Shown here piece by piece: positions 18,097 to 26,217 of a stretch of DNA of 64,000 bases. The DNA is taken from contig DASUEU010000051.1 of the NCBI GenBank assembly GCA_036274895.1, forward strand, positions 124,001-188,000, in the 5' to 3' direction. The DNA is from CALMKX01 sp036274895. GTDB lineage: Bacteria > Acidobacteriota > Thermoanaerobaculia > Multivoradales > SZUA-115. Below the pieces are notes generated by a model, which was not told the origin of the DNA, did not search any database, and saw only the letters and a program-made list of their open reading frames with translations. The position numbers and the translations under genes were made by a program. Numbering within the stretch: position 1 is the first letter of the stretch; every line of letters begins with the position of its first letter.

Positions 18097-19080
18097 CTAA
18101 GCGGCGACGGCGGCTCCCTTGCGGGCCAGGGCGCGATGCGCCGCAGCGACGATCGCGTCCGCGTCCATGCGATAACGGGTGAGCATCTCCTCGTGCGAAG
18201 CCACCTCGTGGCAGAAGCAGTCCGGGATCCCCACCCGTTCCACCGGCGCTGGCGCCGCCTGCATCACCACCTCGGCCACGGCCGTCCCCAGCCCGCCGAA
18301 GACCTGGTGGTCCTCGACGGTGACCAGGGCGCCGGTCTCCTGCGCCGCCGCCGCGATCTCTTCGCGGTCGATCGGCTTGATCGTGTGCAGGTTGACCACC
18401 CGGGCGCGGATGCCGTCCTTGGCCAGCAGCTCGGCGGCCCTGACGGCCTCGGCGACCATCAAGTTGCCGGTCGCCACCAGGGTCAGATCCGAGCCCTCGC
18501 GAAGGCGCACCGCCTTGCCGAGCACGAAGTCGTAGTTGTTGAAGTAGACCTGGGGAGTCTCGGCGCGGGCGATGCGCAGGTAGACCGGGCCCTGGTGCAG
18601 GTAGGCGGCCCAGGTGGCCTTGTAGGCCTCCACCGCGTCGGCCGGGGCCACGATGGTCAAGCCCGGGATGGCGCGCAGGGCCGCCAGGTCCTCGGTGGCG
18701 TGATGGGTGCTCGCCGCCACGCCGCCGGAGAGGCCGGCGTAGTAGCCCACCAGCTTGACGTTGGCCTTGTGGTAGGCCACGTCCAGACGCACCTGCTCGT
18801 TGGCCCGGAAGGTCAGGAAGGAGGCGAAGGAGTTGGCGAAGGGTATCTTGCCGCGCAAAGACATGCCCACGGCGATACCCACCAGGTCCGCCTCGGCGAT
18901 GCCGGCCTGGAGGAAGCGCTCGCGGATCTCCAGGTGGAAAGGCACCGAGGGCATGGCGAGGTCGCCCTCGATCGAGAAGACCCGCTCGTCCTGGTGGGCG
19001 ATCTCGAGCTGGGCCTTGCGGCAGACCGCCCGGCTCGACAAGCCGTAGCGGGCGATCCATTCGGTGGAAGCGATGCGCAT
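18097..19080 (-). CDS. Transketolase C-terminal subunit-like protein, copy A
   Basis: 327 residues covering the pyrimidine-binding and C-terminal domains of transketolase/DXS-type enzymes. The catalytic glutamate lies in GIAEADLVGIAVGMSL, followed by the conserved STHHATEDLAALRAIP, VAPADAVEAYKA, IKPIDREEI and VEDHQVFGGLGTAVAE. Such a half enzyme needs an N-terminal subunit that binds the thiamine diphosphate. The only one in the window is at 22734-23600, where it is already paired with copy B. Copy A may use the same N subunit or one encoded elsewhere. It has a GAGGAGG ribosome binding site and lies between the two Fe-type dehydrogenases. Two-carbon ketol transfer is inferred. Confidence 0.85.
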   Translation of the reverse strand: MRIASTEWIARYGLSSRAVCRKAQLEIAHQDERVFSIEGDLAMPSVPFHLEIRERFLQAGIAEADLVGIAVGMSLRGKIPFANSFASFLTFRANEQVRLDVAYHKANVKLVGYYAGLSGGVAASTHHATEDLAALRAIPGLTIVAPADAVEAYKATWAAYLHQGPVYLRIARAETPQVYFNNYDFVLGKAVRLREGSDLTLVATGNLMVAEAVRAAELLAKDGIRARVVNLHTIKPIDREEIAAAAQETGALVTVEDHQVFGGLGTAVAEVVMQAAPAPVERVGIPDCFCHEVASHEEMLTRYRMDADAIVAAAHRALARKGAAVAA

Positions 19081-19093
19081 GCCGGCCTCCTCC

Positions 19094-20245
19094 TCAAGCG
19101 GCGAGGGTGATGGTCAAGATGCGCTCGGCATCCTCGACCGTGATCGGCACCGGGTTCAGGCCGAGGTGAAAGGCGTCCTGCATGGCGTAGTCGACCAGGC
19201 CGGGGATCTGGCCCTTGCTGACACCCAGCTGGGCGAAGGTGGGGATGCCGGCCCGCTCGACCAGGTCGCGCACCGCCGCGATGCCGGCCCGGCCGTGCTC
19301 CACGGCGTTGCGGCCGGCGGCCGGCACGCCCAGGGCCTCGGCGATGCGGGCGTAGCGCTCCGGCACGTGGGGCAGGTTGAACTCCATGACGTCGGCCAGG
19401 AAAAGGGCGCAGGCCACGCCGTGGTGGACGTTGTGGAGGGCGTTGACACCGTGGGCGAAGGCGTGCTCGCCGCTGCCGCCCCCCTTCATCGAGATACCGG
19501 CGGTGAGGCTGGCCACCATCATCGCGGAGCGGGCCTCGAGGTCGGCGCCGTTCTCGACCGCCGGCATCAGCCAGTGGCGGATCTGCTCGATGGCGTAGAG
19601 GGCGTAGGCGTCGGCCAGGGGCTGACGGTCGGCCGAGACGTAGGCGCCGATGGCGTGCGAGAGGGCATCGAGGCCGGTGGCGGCGGTCACCGCCGGCGGC
19701 AGCGACAGGGTCAGCAGGGGATCGCAGAAGGCGGCCTTGCCCGGCACGGCGACGATGTGCATCTTGAACGGCCGGGAGGTGTCGACGATGATCGTGCCGC
19801 CGACCACCTCGCTGCCGGTGCCCGCCGTGGTGGGCACGAAGACCAGGGGCGGCCCGGGGTTGGCGGTCGAATGGCCGCCGTCCTCGTACTCGCGGATATG
19901 GCCGCCATTGCCGATCACCGCCGCCGCGGACTTGGCGACGTCCATCGGGCTGCCACCGCCCACCCCCACCAGGCAATCCGCCCCGGCCTCGCCGAAGGCC
20001 GCCACCGCGGCCATGACGTGGGTGTCGCAGGGGTTGGTGGCGACATCGTGAAACAGAGTGTGGCGGATGCCGGCCGCCGCCAGCGACTCGAGCACGGTGT
20101 TGCAAACGCCGGCGGCCAGCACGCCGGGGTCGGTGACCACCATGGCGTGGCGGGCACCGAAGCGCTGGAGGACGGAGCCGACCTTGGCCGCGGCACCGGG
20201 GCCGTAGTGGATCTCGGGGACGATCTGGAAGAAGAACGGCTGCAT
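19094..20245 (-). CDS. Iron-type (group III) alcohol dehydrogenase, copy B
   Basis: 383 residues. Motifs: VGVGGGSPMDVAKSAAAV (nucleotide binding), VPTTAGTGSEVVGGTIIVD, then the metal-ligand region TGLDALSHAIGAYVSA and HAFAHGVNALHNVHHGVACA. These are the conserved elements of Fe-ADHs such as lactaldehyde, methanol and hydroxybutyrate dehydrogenases. The Asp and three His ligands appear intact. It sits 13 bp after copy A of the transketolase-like gene in coordinate order (transcribed before it) and 14 bp from the racemase-like gene. Oxidation or reduction of a small hydroxy compound is expected. The specific substrate cannot be read from sequence. Confidence 0.9.
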   Translation of the reverse strand: MQPFFFQIVPEIHYGPGAAAKVGSVLQRFGARHAMVVTDPGVLAAGVCNTVLESLAAAGIRHTLFHDVATNPCDTHVMAAVAAFGEAGADCLVGVGGGSPMDVAKSAAAVIGNGGHIREYEDGGHSTANPGPPLVFVPTTAGTGSEVVGGTIIVDTSRPFKMHIVAVPGKAAFCDPLLTLSLPPAVTAATGLDALSHAIGAYVSADRQPLADAYALYAIEQIRHWLMPAVENGADLEARSAMMVASLTAGISMKGGGSGEHAFAHGVNALHNVHHGVACALFLADVMEFNLPHVPERYARIAEALGVPAAGRNAVEHGRAGIAAVRDLVERAGIPTFAQLGVSKGQIPGLVDYAMQDAFHLGLNPVPITVEDAERILTITLAA

Positions 20246-20259
20246 GGGAGCTTCCTCGC

Positions 20260-20973
20260 TCAGTGGTGGTTGAGCCCGGCCGGGCGGCTGCGGCCGGCCA
20301 CGGCAAAATCCAGGGCGTTCAGGATGTCGAAGACCGGCAGGCCGTGGGCCTCGCGGACCTCCTGGGAACAGGGGGGTAGGAGCGTGCACTCGACCACGAA
20401 CGAGCCGAGGTCCGGGTGCTGGCGCAGCAGGTCGTGGGTGGCGCGCACCAGGTCGTGCACCATCTCGCGGCGCTGGGCCGGGCCGATCTCCTTGGTGGCC
20501 AGGAACTGGCGCCAGGCCGCGGAGGCACCGACGCCGGCGACGGCGATCGGGATCTCCCGGCTCGACCAGCCGCAGGCCTGGTAATGCCACTCGCCGGGAT
20601 CCTCCTCGGCGAGCGCCAGAATGCCGACCCGCCGGCCGGGGATCAGCCGCGTCACCCAGGGCACCAGGAAGAGGGTGGACATCACCACCGGCACCCCGGC
20701 CACGGCCGCCAGGCGCTCCTGCAGGGTGACCATGCGGCCGTTGCAGTTGTCGGTGATCACGTCGGCGCCGTCCTCGGCCAGCTGCCGGGCCGCCGCAGCG
20801 TAGGCCGGCGCCATGGCCTCGACGTCGGCCAGGGTGCGGGGGGCCCGGCTGCCCGGCACCACCCGCCGCAGCACCCGGTAGGGGAAAGAGTCCGGCGAGC
20901 CCAGGCACCCCGGCTCGGCGGCCATCTTGCCCTCGAGCATCAGCACCCCGAGCGTCGGCTCACGATGCGGCAT
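20260..20973 (-). CDS. Asp/Glu racemase superfamily protein, copy A
   Basis: 237 residues. It has the two-cysteine layout of the Asp/Glu/hydantoin racemase, maleate isomerase and arylmalonate decarboxylase superfamily: C77 in ITDNCNGRMV and C196 in FVVECTLLPPC, with a further cysteine at C202. The central IPGRRVGILALAEEDP and YQACGWSSREIPIAV are shared with copy B. The family uses the cysteines as acid and base at the alpha carbon of an acid, giving racemisation, isomerisation or decarboxylation. It overlaps copy B by 14 bp. Ectoine-utilisation protein EutA belongs to this superfamily, and an M24 DoeA-like gene is nearby, but other ectoine genes are absent. The substrate is unknown. Confidence 0.8.
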   Translation of the reverse strand: MPHREPTLGVLMLEGKMAAEPGCLGSPDSFPYRVLRRVVPGSRAPRTLADVEAMAPAYAAAARQLAEDGADVITDNCNGRMVTLQERLAAVAGVPVVMSTLFLVPWVTRLIPGRRVGILALAEEDPGEWHYQACGWSSREIPIAVAGVGASAAWRQFLATKEIGPAQRREMVHDLVRATHDLLRQHPDLGSFVVECTLLPPCSQEVREAHGLPVFDILNALDFAVAGRSRPAGLNHH

Positions 20974-21697
20974 GGCTGAGCTCCTGGTGCAGCGCGTCGG
21001 CCGGGCGGTAGCTGCCGCTCATCGCCAGGTCGAGGGCGGTCAGGATGTCCCACACCGGCAGGCCGATCTCACGGCGCACGGCCTCGAGACAGGTCGGCAG
21101 CATGGTGCACTCGGAGACGAAGGCGCCGATGTCCGGGTGTTGCTCGAGCAGGCCGCGGGCGACCGCCACCAGGTCCCGTTCGAGCACCGTGCGCAGGGCC
21201 GGCGGCACCTCCTTGGTGCGCAGGAACTCCTTCCAGCCCTCCGACTCCCCCACTCCGCCCAGGGCGATCGGGATCTCCGCGCTCGACCAGCCGCAGGCGC
21301 GGTAGTTGTCCTCCCCCACCGCGTCGGTGAAGAAGGTGAGGATGCCCACCCGGCGGCCGGGGATCAGCTTGGCCACCAGCGGCACCATCAGCAGGGCCGA
21401 GGTCACCACCGGCACCTTGACGGAGGAGGCCAGCTCCTTCTGCATCAGGGCGATCAGGCCGCAGTTGGCGGTGATCGCCCCCACTCCCTCCTGCTCGAGC
21501 CGGCGGGCTTCGTCGATGTAGAGGGGCAGCATGGCCTTGGCGTCGTCGGCCGTGCGTGGGGTGGACGAGCCGGCCACTACCCGGCGCACGACGGGATAGG
21601 GAAAGGTCGCCTCGCTCGCCATGCAGCCGGGCTCCAAGGACATCTTGCCGGCGAGCATGAGGATGCCCAGAGGCGGACGGGACGCGAGGTCGTTCAT
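20960..21697 (-). CDS. Asp/Glu racemase superfamily protein, copy B
   Basis: 245 residues, a paralog of copy A. Shared segments include LEPGCMASEATFPYPVVRRV, LIPGRRVGIL and YRACGWSSAEIPIAL. Catalytic cysteines are C79 (ITANCGLIAL) and C197 (SECTMLPTC), with an extra C203 two turns on. In copy A the position after the first cysteine is Asn instead of Gly, so the active sites are not identical. Its ATG overlaps the stop of the transketolase C subunit (ATGA) and its 3' end overlaps copy A by 14 bp. A tandem duplicate kept with different active-site neighbours suggests either a heterodimer or two sequential substrates. Confidence 0.8.
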   Translation of the reverse strand: MNDLASRPPLGILMLAGKMSLEPGCMASEATFPYPVVRRVVAGSSTPRTADDAKAMLPLYIDEARRLEQEGVGAITANCGLIALMQKELASSVKVPVVTSALLMVPLVAKLIPGRRVGILTFFTDAVGEDNYRACGWSSAEIPIALGGVGESEGWKEFLRTKEVPPALRTVLERDLVAVARGLLEQHPDIGAFVSECTMLPTCLEAVRREIGLPVWDILTALDLAMSGSYRPADALHQELSHAAS

Positions 21698-22734
21698 CGG
21701 GAGGCTCCCCCCACCGCGGCGACGTCGGCCCGGGTGGCGACCCAGGCCTCACGCGCCGAGGCGGCGATGCGCTCGGCGGAGATGCCGAACCGCTCGAGCT
21801 GGTTTGCGTGGGTGTCGAGGGTCTCGACGAAGCAGTCGGGCACCCCGAGGATGCGCATGGGCACGGGATGCTCTTCGGCGAGCACCTCCGCCACCGCGCC
21901 GCCGACCCCGCCGAGCACGTTGTGCTCCTCGACCGTGATCACCAGCCCGGTCTCGCGCGCGGCCGCAACCAGGGCCTCGCGGTCGATCGGCTTGATCGAG
22001 AAGAGGTCGAGCACCCGGGCGCTGATGCCGTCCTTGGCCAGCAGCTCGGCGGCCTTCAGGGCCTCGGCGACCACCGAGAGGCCGGCCGCCACCAGGGTGA
22101 GGTCGTCGCCGGCACGCAGCAGGTTGGCCTTGCCGACCTCGAAGTGGGCCCCCTCGCCGTAGACCTGGGGGGTGACGTCCATGCCCAGACGGACGTAGAC
22201 CGGGCCCTTGGTGCGGCAGGCCAGCAAGGTGGCGTGGTAGGTGGCCACCGCGTCGGCCGGCACCAGCACGGTCATGTGCGGCAGGGCGCGGGAGATCGAC
22301 AGGTCTTCGATCGAGTGATGGGTCGACCCCGACCAGGGGGACTGGAAGCCGGTGAAGCTGCCGAAGATCTTGACGTCGAGGTTGTGGTAGCAGACGTCGA
22401 GACGCACCTGCTCGCAGGCGCGCATCAGGGCGAAGGCGGCGAAGGTGTTGACCATCGACACCTTGCCGGAGAGGGCGAGACCGGCGGCCATGCCGATCAG
22501 GCTGGCCTCGGCGATGCCGAGGTCGACGAAGCGATGGGGAAACTCGTCGCGGAAGGGGAAACCGTAGAAGTCCCCGAGGTCCCCCTCGAGCGAGTAGATG
22601 CGGTCGTCCAGCCGGCCGGCGTGGAGCTGGCCGAGCCGGTTGGTGGCGATGCAGGAGAGGGTGTGCTGCTCGACCCACTCCGGGCTGCCGACGGCAGCCC
22701 CGGTCTCGGCGGCTTTGGTTGCGGGGGCGCCCAT
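21694..22734 (-). CDS. Transketolase C-terminal subunit, copy B
   Basis: 346 residues comprising the pyrimidine and C-terminal domains. Conserved elements are IYSLEGDLGDF, the catalytic glutamate in DLGIAEASLIGMAAGLAL, STHHSIEDLSISRALPHM, VLVPADAVATYHA, IKPIDREALV and VEEHNVLGGVGGAVAEVL. The start is the ATG at 22734, whose first base is the last base of the N-subunit stop codon (TAATG), so the two halves are translated in strict coupling and presumably in equal amounts. The longer open frame upstream belongs to other genes. It has ~15 extra N-terminal residues compared with copy A. Two-carbon transfer with the N subunit is expected. Confidence 0.9.
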   Translation of the reverse strand: MGAPATKAAETGAAVGSPEWVEQHTLSCIATNRLGQLHAGRLDDRIYSLEGDLGDFYGFPFRDEFPHRFVDLGIAEASLIGMAAGLALSGKVSMVNTFAAFALMRACEQVRLDVCYHNLDVKIFGSFTGFQSPWSGSTHHSIEDLSISRALPHMTVLVPADAVATYHATLLACRTKGPVYVRLGMDVTPQVYGEGAHFEVGKANLLRAGDDLTLVAAGLSVVAEALKAAELLAKDGISARVLDLFSIKPIDREALVAAARETGLVITVEEHNVLGGVGGAVAEVLAEEHPVPMRILGVPDCFVETLDTHANQLERFGISAERIAASAREAWVATRADVAAVGGASR

Positions 22735-23600
22735 TACCAGACCCTCCGTTCCGGCATCGGGCCGAGCTCGCCCAAGGCCTTGGCCTTGAGCTCGGGGGAG
22801 AGCTTGCCGTAGTGCCACTCGTGGTTGCCCTCGGCGAAGGAGACGCCCTTGCCCTTGATCGTCTCGGCGATCAGCATCGAGGGCTTGCCGGGGGTGAAGG
22901 GCAGCCGGCGCAGGGCCTCGCGCAGGGAGTCGACGTCGTGACCGTCGACCACCTTGACCGCCCAGCCGAAGGCCCGGAACTTCTCGTCCAGGGGCTCGAG
23001 CGCCATGACCTCCTCGGTCGGCCCGTCCTCCTGGACACCGTTGCGGTCGACGATGGCGACCACGTTGTCCAGCCGGTAGTGGGCCGCGGCCATGGCCGCC
23101 TCCCACACCGAGCCCTCCTGGCACTCGCCGTCGCCCATCAGGACGAAGACCCGGTAGTCCGCCCGGTCGTGCTTGCCGGCGAGGGCGAGGCCGTTGCCCA
23201 CCGGCAGGCCGTGGCCCAGCGAGCCGGTGGCCAGTTCGACCCCCGGCACCGCCTTCGAGGGATGACCGGCGAGACGGCTGCCCGCCCGCTTGTAGACCGC
23301 CAGCTCGTCGACCGGAAAGAAGCCGCGCTCGGCCAGGGCGCCGTAGAGAGCGGCGCTCGAGTGGCCCTTGCTGAAGATCAGGTAGTCCCGGCCGGCGGCC
23401 TTCGGCCGTGCCGGGTCGACCCGCAGCACGCCGTCGAAGTACAGCACGGTCAGGATCTCGACGCAGGACATCGAGCCGCCCAGGTGTGCTCCGGGCGAGT
23501 CGGCGGCCATGTGGACGACGTGGTGGCGCAACCGGCGAGCGATCTCTTCCAGCTGCTCGGTGCTCGGCTCGGTCGAGGGCGCCGCGCTCTGAAGACTCAT
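22734..23600 (-). CDS. Transketolase N-terminal subunit
   Basis: 288 residues forming the thiamine-diphosphate-binding domain of a split transketolase. The diphosphate/Mg motif is GDGECQEG (G156-D157-G158) with VAIVDRNGVQ about 28 residues later. Substrate and cofactor histidines are in SPGAHLGGSM, FSKGHSSAALYG and GSLGHGLPVG. The late segment FAEGNHEWHYGKLS is typical. It is followed without a gap by copy B of the C subunit, so together they make one complete transketolase. The ATG has a GGAGG eight bases upstream and lies 48 bp after the aminotransferase gene. Split transketolases occur in primary metabolism and in specialised sugar or sulfosugar pathways, and the context here favours a specialised role. 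Confidence 0.92.
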   Translation of the reverse strand: MSLQSAAPSTEPSTEQLEEIARRLRHHVVHMAADSPGAHLGGSMSCVEILTVLYFDGVLRVDPARPKAAGRDYLIFSKGHSSAALYGALAERGFFPVDELAVYKRAGSRLAGHPSKAVPGVELATGSLGHGLPVGNGLALAGKHDRADYRVFVLMGDGECQEGSVWEAAMAAAHYRLDNVVAIVDRNGVQEDGPTEEVMALEPLDEKFRAFGWAVKVVDGHDVDSLREALRRLPFTPGKPSMLIAETIKGKGVSFAEGNHEWHYGKLSPELKAKALGELGPMPERRVW

Positions 23601-23648
23601 GAGGGAAACCTCCGAGAAATGGGTTGATGGGAGCGAAGTCCGCCGCGG

Positions 23649-25001
23649 CTAGGCCAGCCGAGCGGCTTCCTCCCACGGTTCGCGATAGTCCAGGCTCCGC
23701 GCCAGCTCGACGACCTCGTCGAGGTGCTCGAAAACCTTTTGAAAAGCGTCGACGTAGAGCGTCACCTTGCTCGGGTCCATGAAGCTCGCCATGCACAGGC
23801 GGTTGCCCACCAGCAGCGAGCAGCGGATGACGTCGAGGGTCTGCGGATAGGCCTCGATCGCGTAGTCCACCTCGCGGCTGGTGTGACCGCAGGACCACGG
23901 GCAGCCCCGGCCGTAGCCCTGGCGCTGCTGGAACAGCTGCTGGCCGGGCACCGGACGGTTCTGGTACTCGATCAAAGGCACCCCCTCGGCGGCCATCACC
24001 CGCTGCAATGCCTTGCGGAAGCGGCCCGGATGGAGCTCGAGGCCGGCCGCCGCGGGATCGACCCGGAAGCGGTAGTGGTGGTAGACGTGGGTGCGGTCCG
24101 AGGGCACGTGGGGCGGCACCAGGCCGGGCAGCTCGCGGAACGCCGCGCTCAGCCTCTGGGCCCCCTTCTGGACCTCGGCGATGTAGTGATCGAGGCGCTT
24201 CAGCTGGCTGTTGGTGAAGGCGGCGAGGATCGACGAAAATCGATAGTTCCAGCCCATCGTCTCGGCGTTGTACTCGCGGTGCTCGGCGTCGGTGATGCGC
24301 TCGCCGAACATCTTCACCATGTCGGCCGCGTCGCGTAGCCCGCGGTCGTTGGTGGAGATGATGCCGCCTTCGCCGGCGGTCGCCAGGTTCTTGCCGGCCA
24401 TGATGCTGGTGGCCCCGATGTCGCCGATGCCGCCGGCGACCCGGCCCTGATAGCGCGCGCCTTGGGCCTGGGCCACGTCCTCGATTACCTTGAGGCCGTG
24501 CCGGGCCGCGATCTCCATGATCGGTCCGAGGTCGGCCGGCAGGCCGTGCAGGTGGACCACCAGGATCGCCTTGGTGCGGTCGCTGATCTTCTCTTCGATC
24601 TTCGACGGGTCGAGGTTGAAGGTGCGGGGATCGACGTCGGCGAAGACCGGGATGCCCTGGTGATGGATCACCGCCGAGGCCGAGGCCAGGAAGGTGAGGG
24701 CGGGAACGATCACCTCGTCGCCCGGGCCCACCCCCACCGCCGCCACCGCGGCGTGGATCGCCGCCGTGCCGCTGTTGACGGCGATCGCGTAGCGGGTGCC
24801 GCAGTAGGCCGCCCAGGCGTCCTCCAGCTCGCGCACGGCGGTGTTGTTGACCCAGGACAGCTTGCCCGAGCGCAAGGTGGCGGTGACCGCGGCCACGTCG
24901 TCCTCGGTCACCAGGGGCCAGGGCTCGGCGAGGGCGCCGGGGGGAATCGTGGGCTCGCCGCCGTGGACGGCGAGCCGGCTGGTCCGTACGAGCGTTTCCA
25001 T
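23649..25001 (-). CDS. DegT/DnrJ/EryC1/StrS family PLP aminotransferase
   Basis: 450 residues from the ATG at 25001, which has GGGAGG eight bases upstream; a GTG two codons earlier is less well spaced. The PLP lysine lies in SIMAGKNLATAGEGG (about residue 203), with the cofactor Asp/Gln in VIEDVAQAQGARYQG and the substrate loop VNSGTAAIHAAVAAVG. The family transaminates keto-sugars, cyclitols or related ketones. At ~450 residues it is longer than most sugar aminotransferases (~370-400), with an insertion around GYGRGCPWSCGHTSREVDYA. It sits next to transketolase subunits and dehydrogenases, consistent with amination of a transketolase-derived ketone. The precise substrate is not predictable. 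Confidence 0.88.
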   Translation of the reverse strand: METLVRTSRLAVHGGEPTIPPGALAEPWPLVTEDDVAAVTATLRSGKLSWVNNTAVRELEDAWAAYCGTRYAIAVNSGTAAIHAAVAAVGVGPGDEVIVPALTFLASASAVIHHQGIPVFADVDPRTFNLDPSKIEEKISDRTKAILVVHLHGLPADLGPIMEIAARHGLKVIEDVAQAQGARYQGRVAGGIGDIGATSIMAGKNLATAGEGGIISTNDRGLRDAADMVKMFGERITDAEHREYNAETMGWNYRFSSILAAFTNSQLKRLDHYIAEVQKGAQRLSAAFRELPGLVPPHVPSDRTHVYHHYRFRVDPAAAGLELHPGRFRKALQRVMAAEGVPLIEYQNRPVPGQQLFQQRQGYGRGCPWSCGHTSREVDYAIEAYPQTLDVIRCSLLVGNRLCMASFMDPSKVTLYVDAFQKVFEHLDEVVELARSLDYREPWEEAARLA

Positions 25002-25014
25002 CGCCACGACCTCC

Positions 25015-26193
25015 CTAGCTCGCCACCGGCTCGAGGACGTAGAGCTTGCGCTCGACGCCCACGTTGGTGAGCACTTCGCAACCGTTCTCGGTGACCAGCA
25101 CGGTGTCGGAGAAGCCGACGTGGCCCTGGATCTCGGGAATGATCAGCGACGGCACCAGGTGGAAGACCATGTTCGGCACCAGCACCGTGGGATCGCCCGG
25201 ATGGAGGTTCATGATGTGGCACTCGTTCCAGCCCGGCGGATAGGCCACACCGATCGAATAGCCGGTCTCGTGGGTGTAGTTGGGGAAGCCCGCGGAGGTG
25301 ATGGTGTTGCGGCAGGCGAAGTCCACCTCGCCGGAGGTCACACCCGGCCGGATGGTGTCGATGGCCTTTTGCAGACCTTCGAGGATGATGTCGGCGTGGC
25401 GGCGCACCACGTCCGGCGGGTCGCCGATGAAGCAGGTGCGCATCATCGCCGCGCTGTAGCGCTTGATGCAGCCGGAGTGCTCGAGGAAGACGATGTCCCC
25501 CTCGCGCAGGACCCGGCCCTCCCAGGTGCCGTGGGGCAGGCCCGAGCGCTCGCCCGAGACCACGTAGGGCGGCGAGCCGGGGTACTCGCTGCCGTTTTGC
25601 AGCGTCGCCCGGTAGACCTCGGCGGCGATGTCGTTCTCGGTCTTGCCCGGCTCGACGGCGGCGATCGCCGCCACCATGCCGGCCCGCGCGGCCTTGGCCG
25701 CCTGGCGGATGTAGTTCACCTCGAGCGGGCTCTTGACCAGGCGGGCCTGCTCGACGATGCCGCTGCCGTCCTTCCAACGCGCCCGCGGGAACGCCGCCAT
25801 CAGCTGCTTGTAGGTGGCGATGGGGAAGAACAAACCCTTTTCTTCGAGGGCCAGCACCTTGTCCTCGAGGCCCATCTCGCGCAGCGCCGCGAGGGTGACC
25901 TCGATGGGATCCTCGATCACCGAATAGGTCATGTAGCGATCGAGCCAGGAGCGCCGGAGGATGTTGATCTTCTCCTCCAGGTAGCAGACGAACATCGGAT
26001 CACCTTCGGCCGGGATCACCAGGGTCTGGTACATGTAGTAGCCGGTGGTGGTGAATCCGGTCAGGTAATAGATGTTCTCCGGGATGCTGACCAGGCAGGC
26101 GTCGATGCCGCGGTCGGCGATCCCGGCCTGGACCTTCTTGATCCGTCGCCGGTACTCGTCGATGGGAAAGGGCAGTTCGGGGTTGTCACGCAT
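25015..26193 (-). CDS. Creatinase/ectoine-hydrolase-like M24 family protein without the usual metal ligands
   Basis: 392 residues. An N-terminal creatinase_N domain (about 10-150) precedes a pita-bread C-terminal domain. In metallo-aminopeptidases the first metal ligands are two Asp about 11 residues apart. Here the segment is VFLEHSGCIKRYSAAMMRT, with Glu-His at the first site and Ala at the second, so the dinuclear site is lost. This is as in creatinase and DoeA/EutD-type ectoine hydrolases, which open C-N bonds with a histidine (HETGYSIGVAYPPGWNE here). Hydrolysis of a small C-N bonded compound is therefore more likely than peptide cleavage. GGAGG precedes the ATG by nine bases. It lies between the aldehyde dehydrogenase and the aminotransferase. 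Confidence 0.83.
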   Translation of the reverse strand: MRDNPELPFPIDEYRRRIKKVQAGIADRGIDACLVSIPENIYYLTGFTTTGYYMYQTLVIPAEGDPMFVCYLEEKINILRRSWLDRYMTYSVIEDPIEVTLAALREMGLEDKVLALEEKGLFFPIATYKQLMAAFPRARWKDGSGIVEQARLVKSPLEVNYIRQAAKAARAGMVAAIAAVEPGKTENDIAAEVYRATLQNGSEYPGSPPYVVSGERSGLPHGTWEGRVLREGDIVFLEHSGCIKRYSAAMMRTCFIGDPPDVVRRHADIILEGLQKAIDTIRPGVTSGEVDFACRNTITSAGFPNYTHETGYSIGVAYPPGWNECHIMNLHPGDPTVLVPNMVFHLVPSLIIPEIQGHVGFSDTVLVTENGCEVLTNVGVERKLYVLEPVAS

Positions 26194-26217
26194 GAGAAGA
26201 GTCCTCCGTTCGGGGTT

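Noticed and set aside
15581..19060. A 1159-codon frame extending the threonine-synthase-like gene upstream
   Set aside because: The extra part overlaps the Fe-type dehydrogenase and transketolase-like genes in another frame and has no recognisable protein features. The ATG at 16885 has a ribosome binding site and an ATGA overlap.
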